The notes under the pieces were generated by a model. It was not told the origin of the DNA. It did no database searches and saw only the letters and a list, made by a program, of their open reading frames with translations. Below, piece by piece: positions 27,190-38,355 of a stretch of 64,000 bases of DNA (position 1 is its first letter; the number at the start of each line of letters is the position of its first letter). Source of the stretch: Neisseria sp. GTDB taxonomy: Bacteria > Pseudomonadota > Gammaproteobacteria > Burkholderiales > Neisseriaceae. The position numbers and the translations under genes are program-made. The stretch covers positions 53,623 through 117,622 of the forward strand of contig JAUNTY010000001.1 of assembly GCA_030538415.1 (NCBI GenBank), written 5' to 3'.

Positions 27190-28629
27190 TTACTCCGGGC
27201 TGTTTTCCGCATCGGCATGATTCTGCGCCGCTTTAAACAAGGCCAGCGCTTTTTCGCGCTGCACGGCGTGGTCGACCATCGGGGCGGGGTAGCCGTGGGT
27301 ATTGATGCTGGATTTGGCGAGCCAGGGCGCGTGGATGACATCTTTGCCCAAATGCGCGAGCTCCGGCACGTGGCGGCGGATGTATTGGCCGTCGGGGTCG
27401 AATTTTTGCGACTGCAATACCGGGTTAAACACGCGGAACCACGGTTGCGCATCGCAGCCGGTGCCCGCCGCCCATTGCCAGTTGCCGTTGTTGGCGGCCA
27501 AATCGTAATCGAGCAGCTGCGCGGCAAACCAAGCCTCGCCCAAGCGCCAGTCGGTGAGCAGGTCTTTGACCAGAAAGCCGGCGGTAATCATGCGCAGGCG
27601 GTTGTGCATCAGGCCGCTGGCGGCGAGCTGGCGCATGGCGGCATCCACAATCGGGTAACCGGTTTGCCCGGCCTGCCAGCGTGCCAGCCACTCGGCGTTG
27701 TTTTCCCATGCCAGCGCGCGGTATTCGGGGCGGAAGCTTTCTTGCGCCGCGTTGGGATGGTGATAGAGAAACTGCTGGTAAAATTCGCGCCAAATCAGCT
27801 CTGAAAGCCAGGCTTCCGCACCGTCGTTGTCGGCCTGGCGGGCGAGATAAACAAGATGGCGCGGCGACAGCATGCCGAAGCGCAGGTAGGGCGAAAGCTG
27901 CGAGCCGCCCCGCATGGCGGGGAAATCGCGGCTGAGGCGGTATCGGCCGATTTTGTCGAGAAATACGCCGAGCTGCTTTTGTGCGGCGGCTTCGCCGCCC
28001 GCCAGCATCAGCGGCCGCCGCCGGAAGCCGAGTGTTGCCAATTCGGGCAGCGGCGGGGCTTGGCGGGCGGCAGCGGGCAGGCGTTGTTGCAGCGCGGCCA
28101 GCGTGTGCCAATCATCGGCAGGCTGCCAATCGGAAAACTGCCGGGCAAAAGTGTGCAGCCAGGCTTTTTTATAAGGTGTAAACACGGTATAGGGGCGGCC
28201 TTGCTGCGACATCACCGCCGCCTTGGCCAGCACCACCTGATCGGTGACGCGGATTAGCGCGCGCCCGTCGGCATCGAGGCTGCGCCACACTGCGTTGTCG
28301 CGCGCCTGCGCTGCGGGTTCGTAATCTTCGGCGCACACCACGGCAGCGGCATCAAGCCGGGCGGCCAGGCGGGGAATTTCCGTTTGCGCGCGCCCGTGCA
28401 GCAGCCACAGCGGCACGTTTTTCTCCGCCAGCGCCTGCCGAAGCTCGGTCACGCTGTCGTGCAGAAAGCTCATACGGCGGTCGTCGGGCGGCAGCGGCGC
28501 GAGGATGTCGGTGTCGAACACAAACACGGCGGCCACGGGCAGGCCGCGGCGGATGGCGGTTTGCAGCGCCGTGTGGTCAAACAGGCGCAAATCGCGGCGG
28601 AACCAAACGAGTGTGATGGGAGTGGGCAT
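27190..28629 (-). CDS. phr: Deoxyribodipyrimidine photo-lyase
   Basis: A 479-residue light-dependent DNA repair enzyme that splits cyclobutane pyrimidine dimers. The N-terminal antenna domain starts LVWFRRDLRLFDHTAL. The C-terminal FAD domain has LSPYLRFGMLSPRHL, ELIWREFYQQFLYHHP, TGYPIVDAAMRQLAASGLMH and the end block DYDLAANNGNWQWAAGTGCD with RVFNP. All key regions of class I photolyases are present. It is a single gene between two Correia elements. Confidence 0.96.
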   Translation of the reverse strand: MPTPITLVWFRRDLRLFDHTALQTAIRRGLPVAAVFVFDTDILAPLPPDDRRMSFLHDSVTELRQALAEKNVPLWLLHGRAQTEIPRLAARLDAAAVVCAEDYEPAAQARDNAVWRSLDADGRALIRVTDQVVLAKAAVMSQQGRPYTVFTPYKKAWLHTFARQFSDWQPADDWHTLAALQQRLPAAARQAPPLPELATLGFRRRPLMLAGGEAAAQKQLGVFLDKIGRYRLSRDFPAMRGGSQLSPYLRFGMLSPRHLVYLARQADNDGAEAWLSELIWREFYQQFLYHHPNAAQESFRPEYRALAWENNAEWLARWQAGQTGYPIVDAAMRQLAASGLMHNRLRMITAGFLVKDLLTDWRLGEAWFAAQLLDYDLAANNGNWQWAAGTGCDAQPWFRVFNPVLQSQKFDPDGQYIRRHVPELAHLGKDVIHAPWLAKSSINTHGYPAPMVDHAVQREKALALFKAAQNHADAENSPE

Positions 28630-28643
28630 GGATTATGATTCTG

Positions 28644-28690
28644 AGGCCGTCTGAAAGGATTTTCTATTGTAACGCGCTTTCAGACGGCCT
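28644..28690. terminator. Inverted uptake-sequence pair between phr and a Correia element
   Basis: Opposed uptake sequences (28644-28655 and 28679-28690) with a 23-base loop. They lie upstream of phr and may serve mainly as uptake signals. Confidence 0.45.
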
Positions 28691-28702
28691 GAAACTGTGT
28701 AA

Positions 28703-28808
28703 TATAGTCGGAGATGTAGCTTCCGATACAAGGAGGCGAGCCGCAGACAGTACAGCTAGTACGACAAGGCGAGCCAACGCCGTAGCAGAAGCTACATCTT
28801 CGACTATA
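28703..28808. repeat. Correia repeat element, short form (106 bp)
   Basis: TATAGTCGGAGATGTAGCTT with the inverted complement ending CTTCGACTATA. The GCCGCAGACAGTACAGCTAG core is present. It is directly upstream of the thioesterase gene, where it could supply promoter sequences. Confidence 0.92.
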
Positions 28809-28839
28809 TAAACTCTGGTCACTTCAGGAGTGCACCGCC

Positions 28840-29274
28840 ATGAATCCCGCCATGCTGCAAAATTTTCTCTATCAAAACATCCCCGCCGCTGCCGCGCTGC
28901 AGCTGGCCGTGTTGGAAAGCACGCCCGAGCGCGTGGCCTTGCTGGCGCCGTTTGCGCCCAATCAAAACCACCACCACACCATTTTCGGCGGCAGCATCGC
29001 GCTGGCGGCCACCTTGTGCGGCTGGTCGCTGGTGCATGTGCGCCATCCCGAATGCAAGGGCAAAATCGTGATTCAGGAAGGGCATACCCGTTATCTCAAG
29101 CCCGCCGAGGGCGATTTGACCGCGATATGCGAAACGGCGGATGAAGCCGCGTGGGCAAAATGCGCCGAGATGCTGGCCAGGCGCGGTAAGGGCAAGATTG
29201 ATTTGCTGTGTTCGCTGTATAGCGAAGGCGTGTTGGCGGCGGAATTCAGCGGACGCTATGTGGTGTTGAAATGA
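28840..29274 (+). CDS. Hotdog-fold thioesterase, YiiD C-terminal-domain type
   Basis: A 144-residue protein matching the thioesterase domain found at the C-terminus of E. coli YiiD (FabY), but without the acetyltransferase domain. Recognisable parts are LAPFAPNQNHHHTIFGGSIA, CGWSLVHV and IQEGHTRYLKPAEGDL. It probably hydrolyses an acyl-CoA or acyl-ACP. The ribosome site AGGAG lies 8 bases before the ATG. It is probably a single-gene unit closed by a perfect uptake-sequence palindrome. Confidence 0.8.
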   Translation: MNPAMLQNFLYQNIPAAAALQLAVLESTPERVALLAPFAPNQNHHHTIFGGSIALAATLCGWSLVHVRHPECKGKIVIQEGHTRYLKPAEGDLTAICETADEAAWAKCAEMLARRGKGKIDLLCSLYSEGVLAAEFSGRYVVLK

Positions 29275-29280
29275 ATATTC

Positions 29281-29310
29281 AAGGCCGTCTGAAAGCTTTC
29301 AGACGGCCTT
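29281..29310 (+). terminator. Perfect uptake-sequence palindrome terminator
   Basis: A 30-base perfect palindrome of two opposed uptake sequences with AAGG/CCTT ends. It lies 6 bases after the thioesterase stop. Confidence 0.7.
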
Positions 29311-29384
29311 TGGCAATTCCTTGCCGCTGGTGTAGTATGGCTCTGAATCATCAAAATATTGGATAAACCACAGGAGTGAAGCTG

Positions 29385-30524
29385 ATGAACCCTTTATTCG
29401 AACCGCTGTTGCAACCTTATACCTTCGCCAACGGCGTTACCGTGCGCAACCGACTGGTGGTGGCGCCGATGACGCACCTGGCTTCCGACGAGCAGGGGCA
29501 GGCCACCGATGAAGAGCTGGCATTTATCCGCCCGCGCGCCGAAGGCATGGGCATGTTTATTAGCGCAGCCACCGCAGTTACCCCGAGTGCCCGCTCGTTT
29601 CCGGGGCAGCCCAACGCCATCGGCGAGCGCGATTTGGGCAGCCTCAAAAAAGTGGCCGATGCGATTAAATCGCAAGGTGCGCTGGCCGTCTTGCAGCTGC
29701 ACCACGGCGGCGATCAGGCATTGGCTGACCTCACCTACGACGCCGATGTGGTGGCGCCAAGCGCCAACAAGCGCGCGCGCGAAATGAGCAGCGGCGAAGT
29801 GCAGGAAATCATCGCCGCATTCGGCCGCGCCGCCGCGCTGGCGGTGGAAGCGGGCTTCGACGGCGTGGAAGTGCACGGCGCCAACGGCTATCTGGTGCAG
29901 CAGTTTTACTCGCCGCGCAGCAACCGGCGCAGCGACGAATGGGGCGGCAATCTGGAAAACCGCCTGCGCTTCCCGCTTGCCGTGGTCAAAGCCATCAGCG
30001 ATGCGGTGGCGCAGGCCAACCGCCCCGATTTCCTCATCGGCTACCGCTTCTCGCCGGAAGAGCCGAGCGAAAAAGGCCTCACCATGGCCGATACGCTGGC
30101 GTTGGTGGATGCTTTGCTGGAAACCCCGCTTCATTATCTGCACATGTCGCAATGGAATTTCTTCCGCCATTCGCGCCGTGGCGGCGATGATGAAAAAAGC
30201 CGCATGCAGATGGTGCACGAGCGCATCAACGGCCGCGTGCCGCTTATCGGCGTGGGCAATCTCAACACGCTGGAAGACGCCGCCCGCGCACTGGCAAGCG
30301 GCGAGGCCGAATTTGTGGCGATGGCGAAAACCTTGTTGCTGAATCCCGATTTGGGCCGCCGCCTGCAAAGCGGCGAGAGCGGCAGCATCGAAACCGAAAT
30401 CGACCCTGCCAAAACTGCCGCCGCTTACCAACTGCCAAGCCTGATGTGGCAGATGAGCCTCGACGGCGCAGCCGCCTGGTTGCCGCCGGTAAAAGGCAAG
30501 GCGTGGACGGGCATTGATGTGTAA
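29385..30524 (+). CDS. NADH:flavin oxidoreductase, Old Yellow Enzyme family
   Basis: A 379-residue FMN-dependent TIM-barrel enzyme. The N-terminus is NRLVVAPMTHLASDEQG. The substrate-site HHGGDQAL is in place of the usual HxGR, then FDGVEVHGANGYLVQQFYSP, RRSDEWGGNLENRLRFPLAV and the FMN phosphate site GEAEFVAMAKTLLLNPDL. It probably reduces an electrophilic alkene or similar compound. The start at 29385 has AGGAG 9 bases upstream. A GTG 9 bases earlier is the alternative. It is monocistronic. Confidence 0.9.
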   Translation: MNPLFEPLLQPYTFANGVTVRNRLVVAPMTHLASDEQGQATDEELAFIRPRAEGMGMFISAATAVTPSARSFPGQPNAIGERDLGSLKKVADAIKSQGALAVLQLHHGGDQALADLTYDADVVAPSANKRAREMSSGEVQEIIAAFGRAAALAVEAGFDGVEVHGANGYLVQQFYSPRSNRRSDEWGGNLENRLRFPLAVVKAISDAVAQANRPDFLIGYRFSPEEPSEKGLTMADTLALVDALLETPLHYLHMSQWNFFRHSRRGGDDEKSRMQMVHERINGRVPLIGVGNLNTLEDAARALASGEAEFVAMAKTLLLNPDLGRRLQSGESGSIETEIDPAKTAAAYQLPSLMWQMSLDGAAAWLPPVKGKAWTGIDV

Positions 30525-30568
30525 TCATTTCTGTATATTTTGCAATATTCGGCAGTAACCAAAAGGCC

Positions 30569-30763
30569 GAGACCTTTGCAAAATTCCCTGCCCGTAGCAA
30601 AAGCATCCGCTCCGTCATTCCGGCGCAGGCCGGAATCCATAGCCCGCCATGAAACCCCATTTGAAATCAAATAACTGAATCTTGGGAAAATGGATTCCGG
30701 CCTGCGCCGGAATGACGGATGTAATGGATATTTCCAAGAAAAAAGTATTTTGCAAAAGGTCTC
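30569..30763. mobile_element. MITE with GAGACC ends inserted into an uptake sequence
   Basis: Starts GAGACCTTTGCAAAATTCC, ends TTTTGCAAAAGGTCTC, and is flanked by the direct duplication AGGCC (30564-30568 and 30764-30768). The right-hand AGGCC begins an intact uptake sequence. Inside is a perfect 29-bp inverted repeat (30612-30640 with 30690-30718) whose arms contain ATTCCGGCGCAGGCCGGAAT, a dRS3-like palindrome. No gene is present. The ends match the element at 22310. Confidence 0.8.
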
Positions 30764-30795
30764 AGGCCGTCTGAAACGCTTTTTTCAGACGGCCT
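30764..30795. terminator. Inverted uptake-sequence pair
   Basis: Opposed uptake sequences at 30764-30775 and 30784-30795 lie between the MITE and the Correia element, within a 500-base gap that contains no gene. Confidence 0.55.
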
Positions 30796-30800
30796 TTTGC

Positions 30801-30908
30801 TATAGTCGGAGCAATGAGATTTTGATACGAGGCGGCGAGCCGCAGACAGTACAGATAGTACGACAAGGCAAACCACCGCCGTAGCAAAAACTAATTTTTT
30901 CGACTATA
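30801..30908. repeat. Correia repeat element, short form (108 bp)
   Basis: TATAGTCGGAGCAATGAGAT on the left, CTAATTTTTTCGACTATA on the right, with the GCCGCAGACAGTACAGATAG core. The ends are less well matched to each other than in the other copies. Confidence 0.9.
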
Positions 30909-31028
30909 TTCGATGTAAACATCTGCCCCCGAAACAATCTCCGTTGTGGGGCGGATATGACTGCCTGACCGACGACGGTTGCACAAACGCAGTGGTTTTC
31001 CGGTTGTGACAAACCCGTCATTGCGTGC

Positions 31029-33084
<2,056 letters not shown>

Positions 33085-33155
33085 TCGTGTTTTTCATTAA
33101 AACACACGTTGCCGCGAATGACAACGGGCGGTGTGTAAAGGCGGGCAGGCTCGAG

Positions 33156-33188
33156 AGGCCGTCTGAAACAAATCCTTTCAGACGGCCT
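33156..33188 (-). terminator. Inverted uptake-sequence terminator at the end of the catabolic cluster
   Basis: Opposed uptake sequences at 33156-33167 and 33177-33188 lie 8 bases after the stop of the MetA-type gene on the minus strand. Confidence 0.65.
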
Positions 33189-33195
33189 TGTCTTG

Positions 33196-34098
33196 TCAAC
33201 GCCCCGCCGACAGCGGGAACACGGCTTTGAGCCACACGGCGTTGCCTTCGGGGCGGTTGCGTGCGACCACTTCTTTCTGCCATTTGGCGGCCACAAACCA
33301 GCCTTTGCCGCTGTCGTATTTCACCGTCGGGCCGATGGCGAAGGCGCGGGCTTTGCTGTTGTCGAGTTTGTTGCCGTTTTGCTTGTCGTTGGTGGTTTGT
33401 TGCAGCGCGTAGCCGCCCACGCCTGCCGTCCAGCCGTTGCCGAACGCCCAGCCGGCGGCATAGTCTGCGTGCAGTTCGTGGCCGCTGGTGTAATCGGTGT
33501 CGGGGTTGCGGCGGTTGACGATGTAGCCGAGTTTGGCGTCGGCGACGAAGCCTTTGGGCTGCGCGTAGCTGACGGCATACACAGGCTCAATGGCCCAGCG
33601 GTTGGTGCCGATGTTGGCGAGGTCGTTTTTGTCGTAGCGGCCGGTAGGCAGGTAGGCGTCGAGGGCGACGATGCTGTGCAGCTTGTCGCTGTGGTGGTAG
33701 CCGAGCGCGGCGCCGACGGTGATGTCGCCGAGGCCGGTTTTACGCTGGCTGCGGCCTGCGGCTTCCACTTCGAGGTCGACCAGCGGCACGATGGTGTGCA
33801 GCGCCAAATCGCCGCCGAGCACTTTTTTCGGCGTTACCCAAATCAGGCGCGGGGCGATAACGTGAGCGGTGAGGCTGAAATCGGGTACGTTGAGGTTGTC
33901 GCCGTTGTGGTCGTTCAGACGGCCTGCATGGTAGCGTTGGCCGTATACCATGCCGTAAACGCCGGGCGGCGGCAGCGCGCCTGCCATAGGGCCTTCGACG
34001 CCGTGCGGGTAGATGGAAGCGCCGCCTTCACTGGCGTGGGCTTGTGCGGCCAGCGCCAACAGGGCGAGGGCGGGGAGGGTGCGGAAGTAGGGGTTCAT
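33196..34098 (-). CDS. MetA-pathway phenol degradation (SphX-like) outer-membrane protein
   Basis: A 300-residue exported protein with signal peptide MNPYFRTLPALALLALAAQA. The mature part is rich in alternating beta strands and matches the Phenol_MetA_deg family of outer-membrane proteins encoded at the end of meta-cleavage operons: GGASIYPHGVEGPMAGALPP, LDAYLPTGRYDKNDLANIG and WAIEPVYAVSY. It probably helps aromatic substrates cross the outer membrane, but that role is weakly established for the family. It is the last gene of the dmp cluster, 342 bases after dmpE. Confidence 0.82.
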   Translation of the reverse strand: MNPYFRTLPALALLALAAQAHASEGGASIYPHGVEGPMAGALPPPGVYGMVYGQRYHAGRLNDHNGDNLNVPDFSLTAHVIAPRLIWVTPKKVLGGDLALHTIVPLVDLEVEAAGRSQRKTGLGDITVGAALGYHHSDKLHSIVALDAYLPTGRYDKNDLANIGTNRWAIEPVYAVSYAQPKGFVADAKLGYIVNRRNPDTDYTSGHELHADYAAGWAFGNGWTAGVGGYALQQTTNDKQNGNKLDNSKARAFAIGPTVKYDSGKGWFVAAKWQKEVVARNRPEGNAVWLKAVFPLSAGR

Positions 34099-34233
34099 GG
34101 GGTTTCTCCTGGGTGTGTTGTTGTGATTTTGTGGGGGTTAAGGCCGTCTGAATGCTTGAATGGGTTTTCAGACGGCCTACAAATTGGATGAGGCCGTCAA
34201 AACCCGATTCGGTTAAAGCGGGTTTCGAAGTAT

Positions 34234-34393
34234 GCAAACCTGTGGTTTGCCGGCCCTCTCCCTAACCCTCTCCCGCGGGAGAGGGAATGGTGTTGCTGTC
34301 GAATCAAGCGTTCGCAGTTTTTTTGCAAACGTTTTATCAGTAACTTGTTCCCTCCTGCGGGAGAGGTTGGGGCGAGGGCGGCAAACCGGGGTT
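34234..34393. repeat. Inverted pair of a 50-bp repeat between dmpE and the MetA-type gene
   Basis: Left arm 34234-34287 begins GCAAACCTGTGGTTTGCC and includes CCCTAACCCTCTCCCG. The right arm, 34349-34393, is its imperfect inverted complement. A solitary copy lies at 43815-43868 and a longer variant pair at 35333-35611. No gene is contained. Confidence 0.6.
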
Positions 34394-34440
34394 AGTTTCA
34401 ATACGCTGTGTTCGGGTGCCCTGTTGCCGGATGGAAAAAC

Positions 34441-35226
34441 TCAGGTAAAGCGCACCGAAGCGTTGCCGATGCCGCCGACGGATACCGACATGAAGTCGCC
34501 CGCCGTCACGCTCTCCAGCGGCACCAGCGCGCCGGAGAGGATGAGCTCGCCCGCCTTGAGCGGGATGCCGAAGCGGCCGAGGGTATTGGCCAGCCACACC
34601 ACGCAGTTGACCGGGCTGCCGAGCGCGGCGGCACCTGCGCCGGTGCTGATGATTTTGCCGTTTTTCTCAACTACCATGCCGCAGGTACGCAAATCCACTT
34701 GGCGCGGGCTGACGGCGGTGTCGCCGAGAATTAACAGGCCGCAGGAGGCATTGTCGGCGACGGTGTCCTGAATCTTGATTTGCCAGTTTTCGATGCGCGA
34801 GTCGACCACTTCGAAGCAGGGCATCACGCATTCGGTGGCGGCGATGACGTCGGCGGCGGTGATGCCGGGGCCATGGAGGTCTTTTTTGAGCACGAAGGCG
34901 ATTTCGCCCTCGGCGCGCGGCTGCATCAACAATTGGCTGACAGGCATTTCCTCGCCCTGGCTGTAAACCATTTTGTCGGTGAGGTAGCCAAAATCGGGCT
35001 GGTCGACCTTGAGCATGCTTTGCACGGCGTGCGAGGTGAGGCCGATTTTTTTGCCGATGATTTTTTCGCCCGCATCGAGGCGGTGTTGCAGAAAGGCCAG
35101 CGAGATGTGGTAGGCATCGTCGATGCTGATGTCGGGCGCTTGTTCGGTAAGCGGGCGGATGGCGCAGCGGCTTTGCATCGCCTGATAGAGCATGTGGCCG
35201 TAGCGGCGGATGTCGTCCTGGTTCAT
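34441..35226 (-). CDS. dmpE: 2-oxopent-4-enoate hydratase DmpE
   Basis: A 261-residue enzyme of the fumarylacetoacetase-like hydratase/decarboxylase family. It hydrates 2-hydroxypenta-2,4-dienoate to 4-hydroxy-2-oxovalerate. Metal-site residues lie in PRAEGEIAFVLKKDL and CFEVVDSRIENWQIKIQDTVADN. GKKIGLTSHAVQ and STGAGAAALGSPVNCVVWL are family blocks. It is related to but distinct from dmpH at 39104, which is closer to oxalocrotonate decarboxylases. The start at 35226 has GGAGAACCCC upstream. It stands apart from dmpC by a 608-base gap filled with repeats. Confidence 0.88.
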   Translation of the reverse strand: MNQDDIRRYGHMLYQAMQSRCAIRPLTEQAPDISIDDAYHISLAFLQHRLDAGEKIIGKKIGLTSHAVQSMLKVDQPDFGYLTDKMVYSQGEEMPVSQLLMQPRAEGEIAFVLKKDLHGPGITAADVIAATECVMPCFEVVDSRIENWQIKIQDTVADNASCGLLILGDTAVSPRQVDLRTCGMVVEKNGKIISTGAGAAALGSPVNCVVWLANTLGRFGIPLKAGELILSGALVPLESVTAGDFMSVSVGGIGNASVRFT

Positions 35227-35332
35227 GGGGTTCTCCTGAGGCCGTCTGAAAGGGGTTCGGACGGCCGGTTGGGGGTTATGGAGTGTGCCGTCGGGTGCGG
35301 GGTTGCACATCATCGGGTTGTGTCGGGAGGAG

Positions 35333-35611
35333 ACAAACCTTGCGGTTTGTAACCCTCACCCTAACCCTCTCCCTTAGGGAGAGGGGACTAGATTGCTGAA
35401 GCGAGCGCGGTTTCAGACGGCCTCAAACATTGCAACTTCATTGTTTAAGCAAGCAGAAACAGTTTTGTAGCGTGGGCTTTACCCACGAAATCTAGTTCTA
35501 TAAGCGAGAAGAAATGTCCGAAACCACAGCAATCTTTTCAGACGGCCTGTAACCTAAGTCCCCTCTCCCTAAGGGAGAGGGTTAGGGTGAGGGTTGCAAG
35601 CCGCAGGGTTG
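35333..35611. repeat. Repeat unit with long inverted ends in the dmpC-dmpE gap
   Basis: Left arm 35333-35387 and right arm 35558-35611 are near-perfect inverted copies. Their core, CCCTCACCCTAACCCTCTCC with the following TTAGGGAGAGGGGA, is itself palindromic. The centre holds a GTAGCGTGGGC palindrome (35467-35492) and uptake sequences, but no gene. The rest of 35227-35834 also lacks a gene and contains another GTAGCGTGGGC copy at 35753-35778. Confidence 0.65.
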
Positions 35612-35834
35612 CTTACATCCGAGCGCCGAAACAAAGTTCGATTGCCGTATGCGAAGCGGCCATATTTGCGGCCGTCTGAAACATTTCGAGTTTCGGTAAG
35701 CTTATTCCCTCTCCGGCTTGGCCGGTTTTCAGACGGCCTTTTCCTCAGCTTTGTAGCGTGGGCTTTGCCCACGAAATCCGGCCGGAATCTTTTCAGACGG
35801 CCTCTGCGCTGTCGGAAAGCCCTGCAAAACCTGC

Positions 35835-37295
35835 CTACATCTTGATGCAGATATTCTTCAGCTCGGTGTAAAACTCCAGCCCGTGCACGCCGCCTTCGCG
35901 GCCGATGCCGGATTGCTTGGCGCCGCCGAAGGCGGTGCGCAGGTCGCGCAGAAACCAGCTGTTGACCCATACGATGCCCGCTTCCATCTGCTCGGCCACG
36001 CGCACGGCGCGGCTGCTGTTTTCGGTCCAGATGGCGGCGGCGAGGCCGTAGTCGGTGTCGTTGGCCAGCGCGACGGCTTCTTCTTCGCTGTCAAACGGGC
36101 GGATGTGGCAGCAGGGGCCGAAGATTTCTTCGCGTACGGCGCGGGCGTCATCGGCCAGCCCCGTCCAGATGGTCGGCTCAATCCAGGCGCCGCCGTTGAG
36201 CGCTGCGCCCATGTCGGGCACGCCGCCGCCGATTTCGACGGTGGCGCCTTCTTCCGCCGCCAGCCGGTAATACGACAATACCTTGTCGCGGTGCTCGAGG
36301 CTGACCAGGGGGCCGAAGTTGGCTTCGGGGTCGTCGGAGCGGCCGGGCTTGAGCTTGGCGGTTTCTTCTTTCATACGCCGCAAAAATTCGTCAAACAGCG
36401 GGCGTTCGACATACACGCGCTCGGTGCCGAGGCAGACTTGGCCGCAGTTGACGAAAGCCGAGCGCATGGTGCCTTCGACGGCTTTTTCGAGGTCGCAGTC
36501 GGCAAACACGATAGCGGGGTTTTTGCCGCCGCATTCCATCGAGATGTTGCGCAGGCCCACGGCGGCGGCTTTCATGATGATTTCGCCGGTGCGGGTTTCG
36601 CCTGTGAAGGTGATGGCGTCGATGCCGGGGTGTTCGGTGAGGAAAGCGCCGGCGGAGTTGGGGCCGAAACCGTGTACCACATTGAACACGCCGGGCGGCA
36701 CGCCGCATTCGTTCATCACTTCGCCCAGAAGGGTGGTGGTGGCGGGGGTTTCTTCAGACGGCTTGACGACCACGGTGTTGCCGCAGGCGAGCGCGGGGCC
36801 GACTTTCCAGGTCATCAGCAACAGCGGCAGGTTCCACGGCGCGATAACGGCGACCACGCCTTTGGGGGTGCGGTGGCCGATATTGACCGCGCCCCCGCCG
36901 TCGGGTGTGTCGAGGCGGAAGGCTTCGGTGGGGTGGTTGGCCAGCGTTTCGGAAAAGGCCTTGAAGTTGGCCGCGCCGCGCGGAATGTCGATGTGCGCCG
37001 CCATTTTGCGCGGCTTGCCGGTGTCGAGGCATTCGGCGTCGAGAAATTCGTCGAAACGCTCGTTGATGCGGTCGGCCACCTTGTTGAGCAGGGCGATGCG
37101 TTCGGCCTGGGTGAGCTTGCCCCACGGGCCTTTGAGGGCGGCGCGGGCGGCGGCCACGGCGGCGTCGACTTCGGGCTTGCCGCCTTCGTGAATGAGGCCG
37201 ATAAGGCTGTTGTCGGCGGGGTTGCGGTTTTCAAAGGTGTTGCCGCTGGCGGAGCCGACGTAGGCGCCGTTGATAAAGTGTTTGAATTCTTTCAT
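35835..37295 (-). CDS. dmpC: 2-hydroxymuconic semialdehyde dehydrogenase DmpC
   Basis: A 486-residue NAD-dependent aldehyde dehydrogenase that oxidises 2-hydroxymuconic semialdehyde to 4-oxalocrotonate. The ALDH motifs are present: VIAPWNLPLLLMTWKVGPAL, TFTGETRTG, the glutamate in SMECGGKNPAIV and the catalytic cysteine in FVNCGQVCLGTERVYV. The start at 37295 gives MKEFKHFINGAYV, typical of the DmpC/XylG group. Its position next to catechol 2,3-dioxygenase supports this assignment over other aldehyde dehydrogenases. Confidence 0.93.
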   Translation of the reverse strand: MKEFKHFINGAYVGSASGNTFENRNPADNSLIGLIHEGGKPEVDAAVAAARAALKGPWGKLTQAERIALLNKVADRINERFDEFLDAECLDTGKPRKMAAHIDIPRGAANFKAFSETLANHPTEAFRLDTPDGGGAVNIGHRTPKGVVAVIAPWNLPLLLMTWKVGPALACGNTVVVKPSEETPATTTLLGEVMNECGVPPGVFNVVHGFGPNSAGAFLTEHPGIDAITFTGETRTGEIIMKAAAVGLRNISMECGGKNPAIVFADCDLEKAVEGTMRSAFVNCGQVCLGTERVYVERPLFDEFLRRMKEETAKLKPGRSDDPEANFGPLVSLEHRDKVLSYYRLAAEEGATVEIGGGVPDMGAALNGGAWIEPTIWTGLADDARAVREEIFGPCCHIRPFDSEEEAVALANDTDYGLAAAIWTENSSRAVRVAEQMEAGIVWVNSWFLRDLRTAFGGAKQSGIGREGGVHGLEFYTELKNICIKM

Positions 37296-37404
37296 GGTAA
37301 ACCTCTTGCGGTGGTGTGTGGCTTTCAGACGGCCTGTAAGGATGAGGCCGTCTGAAAGGGTTTGCCGGGTTGCGGCTGGCGCCTGACCCAACCTACGCGC
37401 CGTA

Positions 37405-38331
37405 TCAGGTCAATACGCTCAGGAAGCGTTCGTTGAGCGTGCGGTCGTGGTAGAAAATCGCCTTGCCCAACTGCTCGGCATCCCAGGTAATGGTGGGGTG
37501 GTCCTGATAGCGGTAGCCGCCGCCCGCAAACACTTCGTTGCGGTTGCCGGAGGGGTCGAAGAAGTAAATCGTCTGCCCCTGGGTAAGGCCGTGGCGGGTG
37601 GGGCCGATGTCGATGGGGGTGTCGGTCATCGAAATCAGGTCGGCGGCGAGCAAGACGTCCTGCCAGGTGTCGAGCAGGAAGGAGGCGTGGTGGAACTTGC
37701 CTTTTTCAGCATGTTTGATAAAGGCGACGTCGTGCGCTTTCATCGAGGTGCTGAGGAAGTAGGCGATTTTTTCGCCGTCGGGGGCGACCACTTGCTCGGT
37801 GAGGTCGAAGCCGAGGATGGTGTCGAACACTTCGAAGGTTTTCGCCAATTCGTCGCCGTAGAGCAGGCAGTGGTCGAAGCGCACCGCCTTCATGCCGGTG
37901 AGGTCGCGCGGCCAGGCTTCGGGGTTGTGGCTGCCGATGCCGTAGCGGTCGGTCTGCTCTTTTTCGGCAAAGAGTTCGAACACGTGGCCTGAGGGCGCGG
38001 TAAAGCGCACGCGGCGGCCGCAGCCGGCCAATTCGCCGGCTGCGATGTCGGTGACGTCGAGGCCGCCGAAATCCTCCAGCTCCTGCCGGAGTTGGTCGAG
38101 CGTGGCTTCGTCCACCACTTTGAAGGCCATGAAATCCATGCCCGCTTCATCGGTTTCGCGCAACACCACCGAAAAACGGTCGACTTCGGTCCAGCCCTTG
38201 AAGTAGCGGCGGCCTTGCTCGTCGGCGCCGACGTCGATCAGACCGAGCAGGTCGCGGTAGTGTTTGACGGCTTCTTCCATGTCGAGTACGCGGATTTGCA
38301 CGTGACCCGGACGCATGACTCCTTTTCTCAT
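37405..38331 (-). CDS. dmpB: Catechol 2,3-dioxygenase DmpB
   Basis: A 308-residue extradiol dioxygenase, strongly similar to XylE/DmpB along its length. [19 protein letters not shown] starts the protein. The iron ligands lie in [22 protein letters not shown] and [11 protein letters not shown]. It opens catechol next to the hydroxyls to give yellow 2-hydroxymuconic semialdehyde. The start has AAGGAG upstream. The ferredoxin DmpQ lies 24 bases upstream, as in Pseudomonas dmp and xyl operons. Confidence 0.97.
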   Translation of the reverse strand: MRKGVMRPGHVQIRVLDMEEAVKHYRDLLGLIDVGADEQGRRYFKGWTEVDRFSVVLRETDEAGMDFMAFKVVDEATLDQLRQELEDFGGLDVTDIAAGELAGCGRRVRFTAPSGHVFELFAEKEQTDRYGIGSHNPEAWPRDLTGMKAVRFDHCLLYGDELAKTFEVFDTILGFDLTEQVVAPDGEKIAYFLSTSMKAHDVAFIKHAEKGKFHHASFLLDTWQDVLLAADLISMTDTPIDIGPTRHGLTQGQTIYFFDPSGNRNEVFAGGGYRYQDHPTITWDAEQLGKAIFYHDRTLNERFLSVLT

Positions 38332-38355
38332 TTCATTTCTCCTTGGTGTGGTTTG

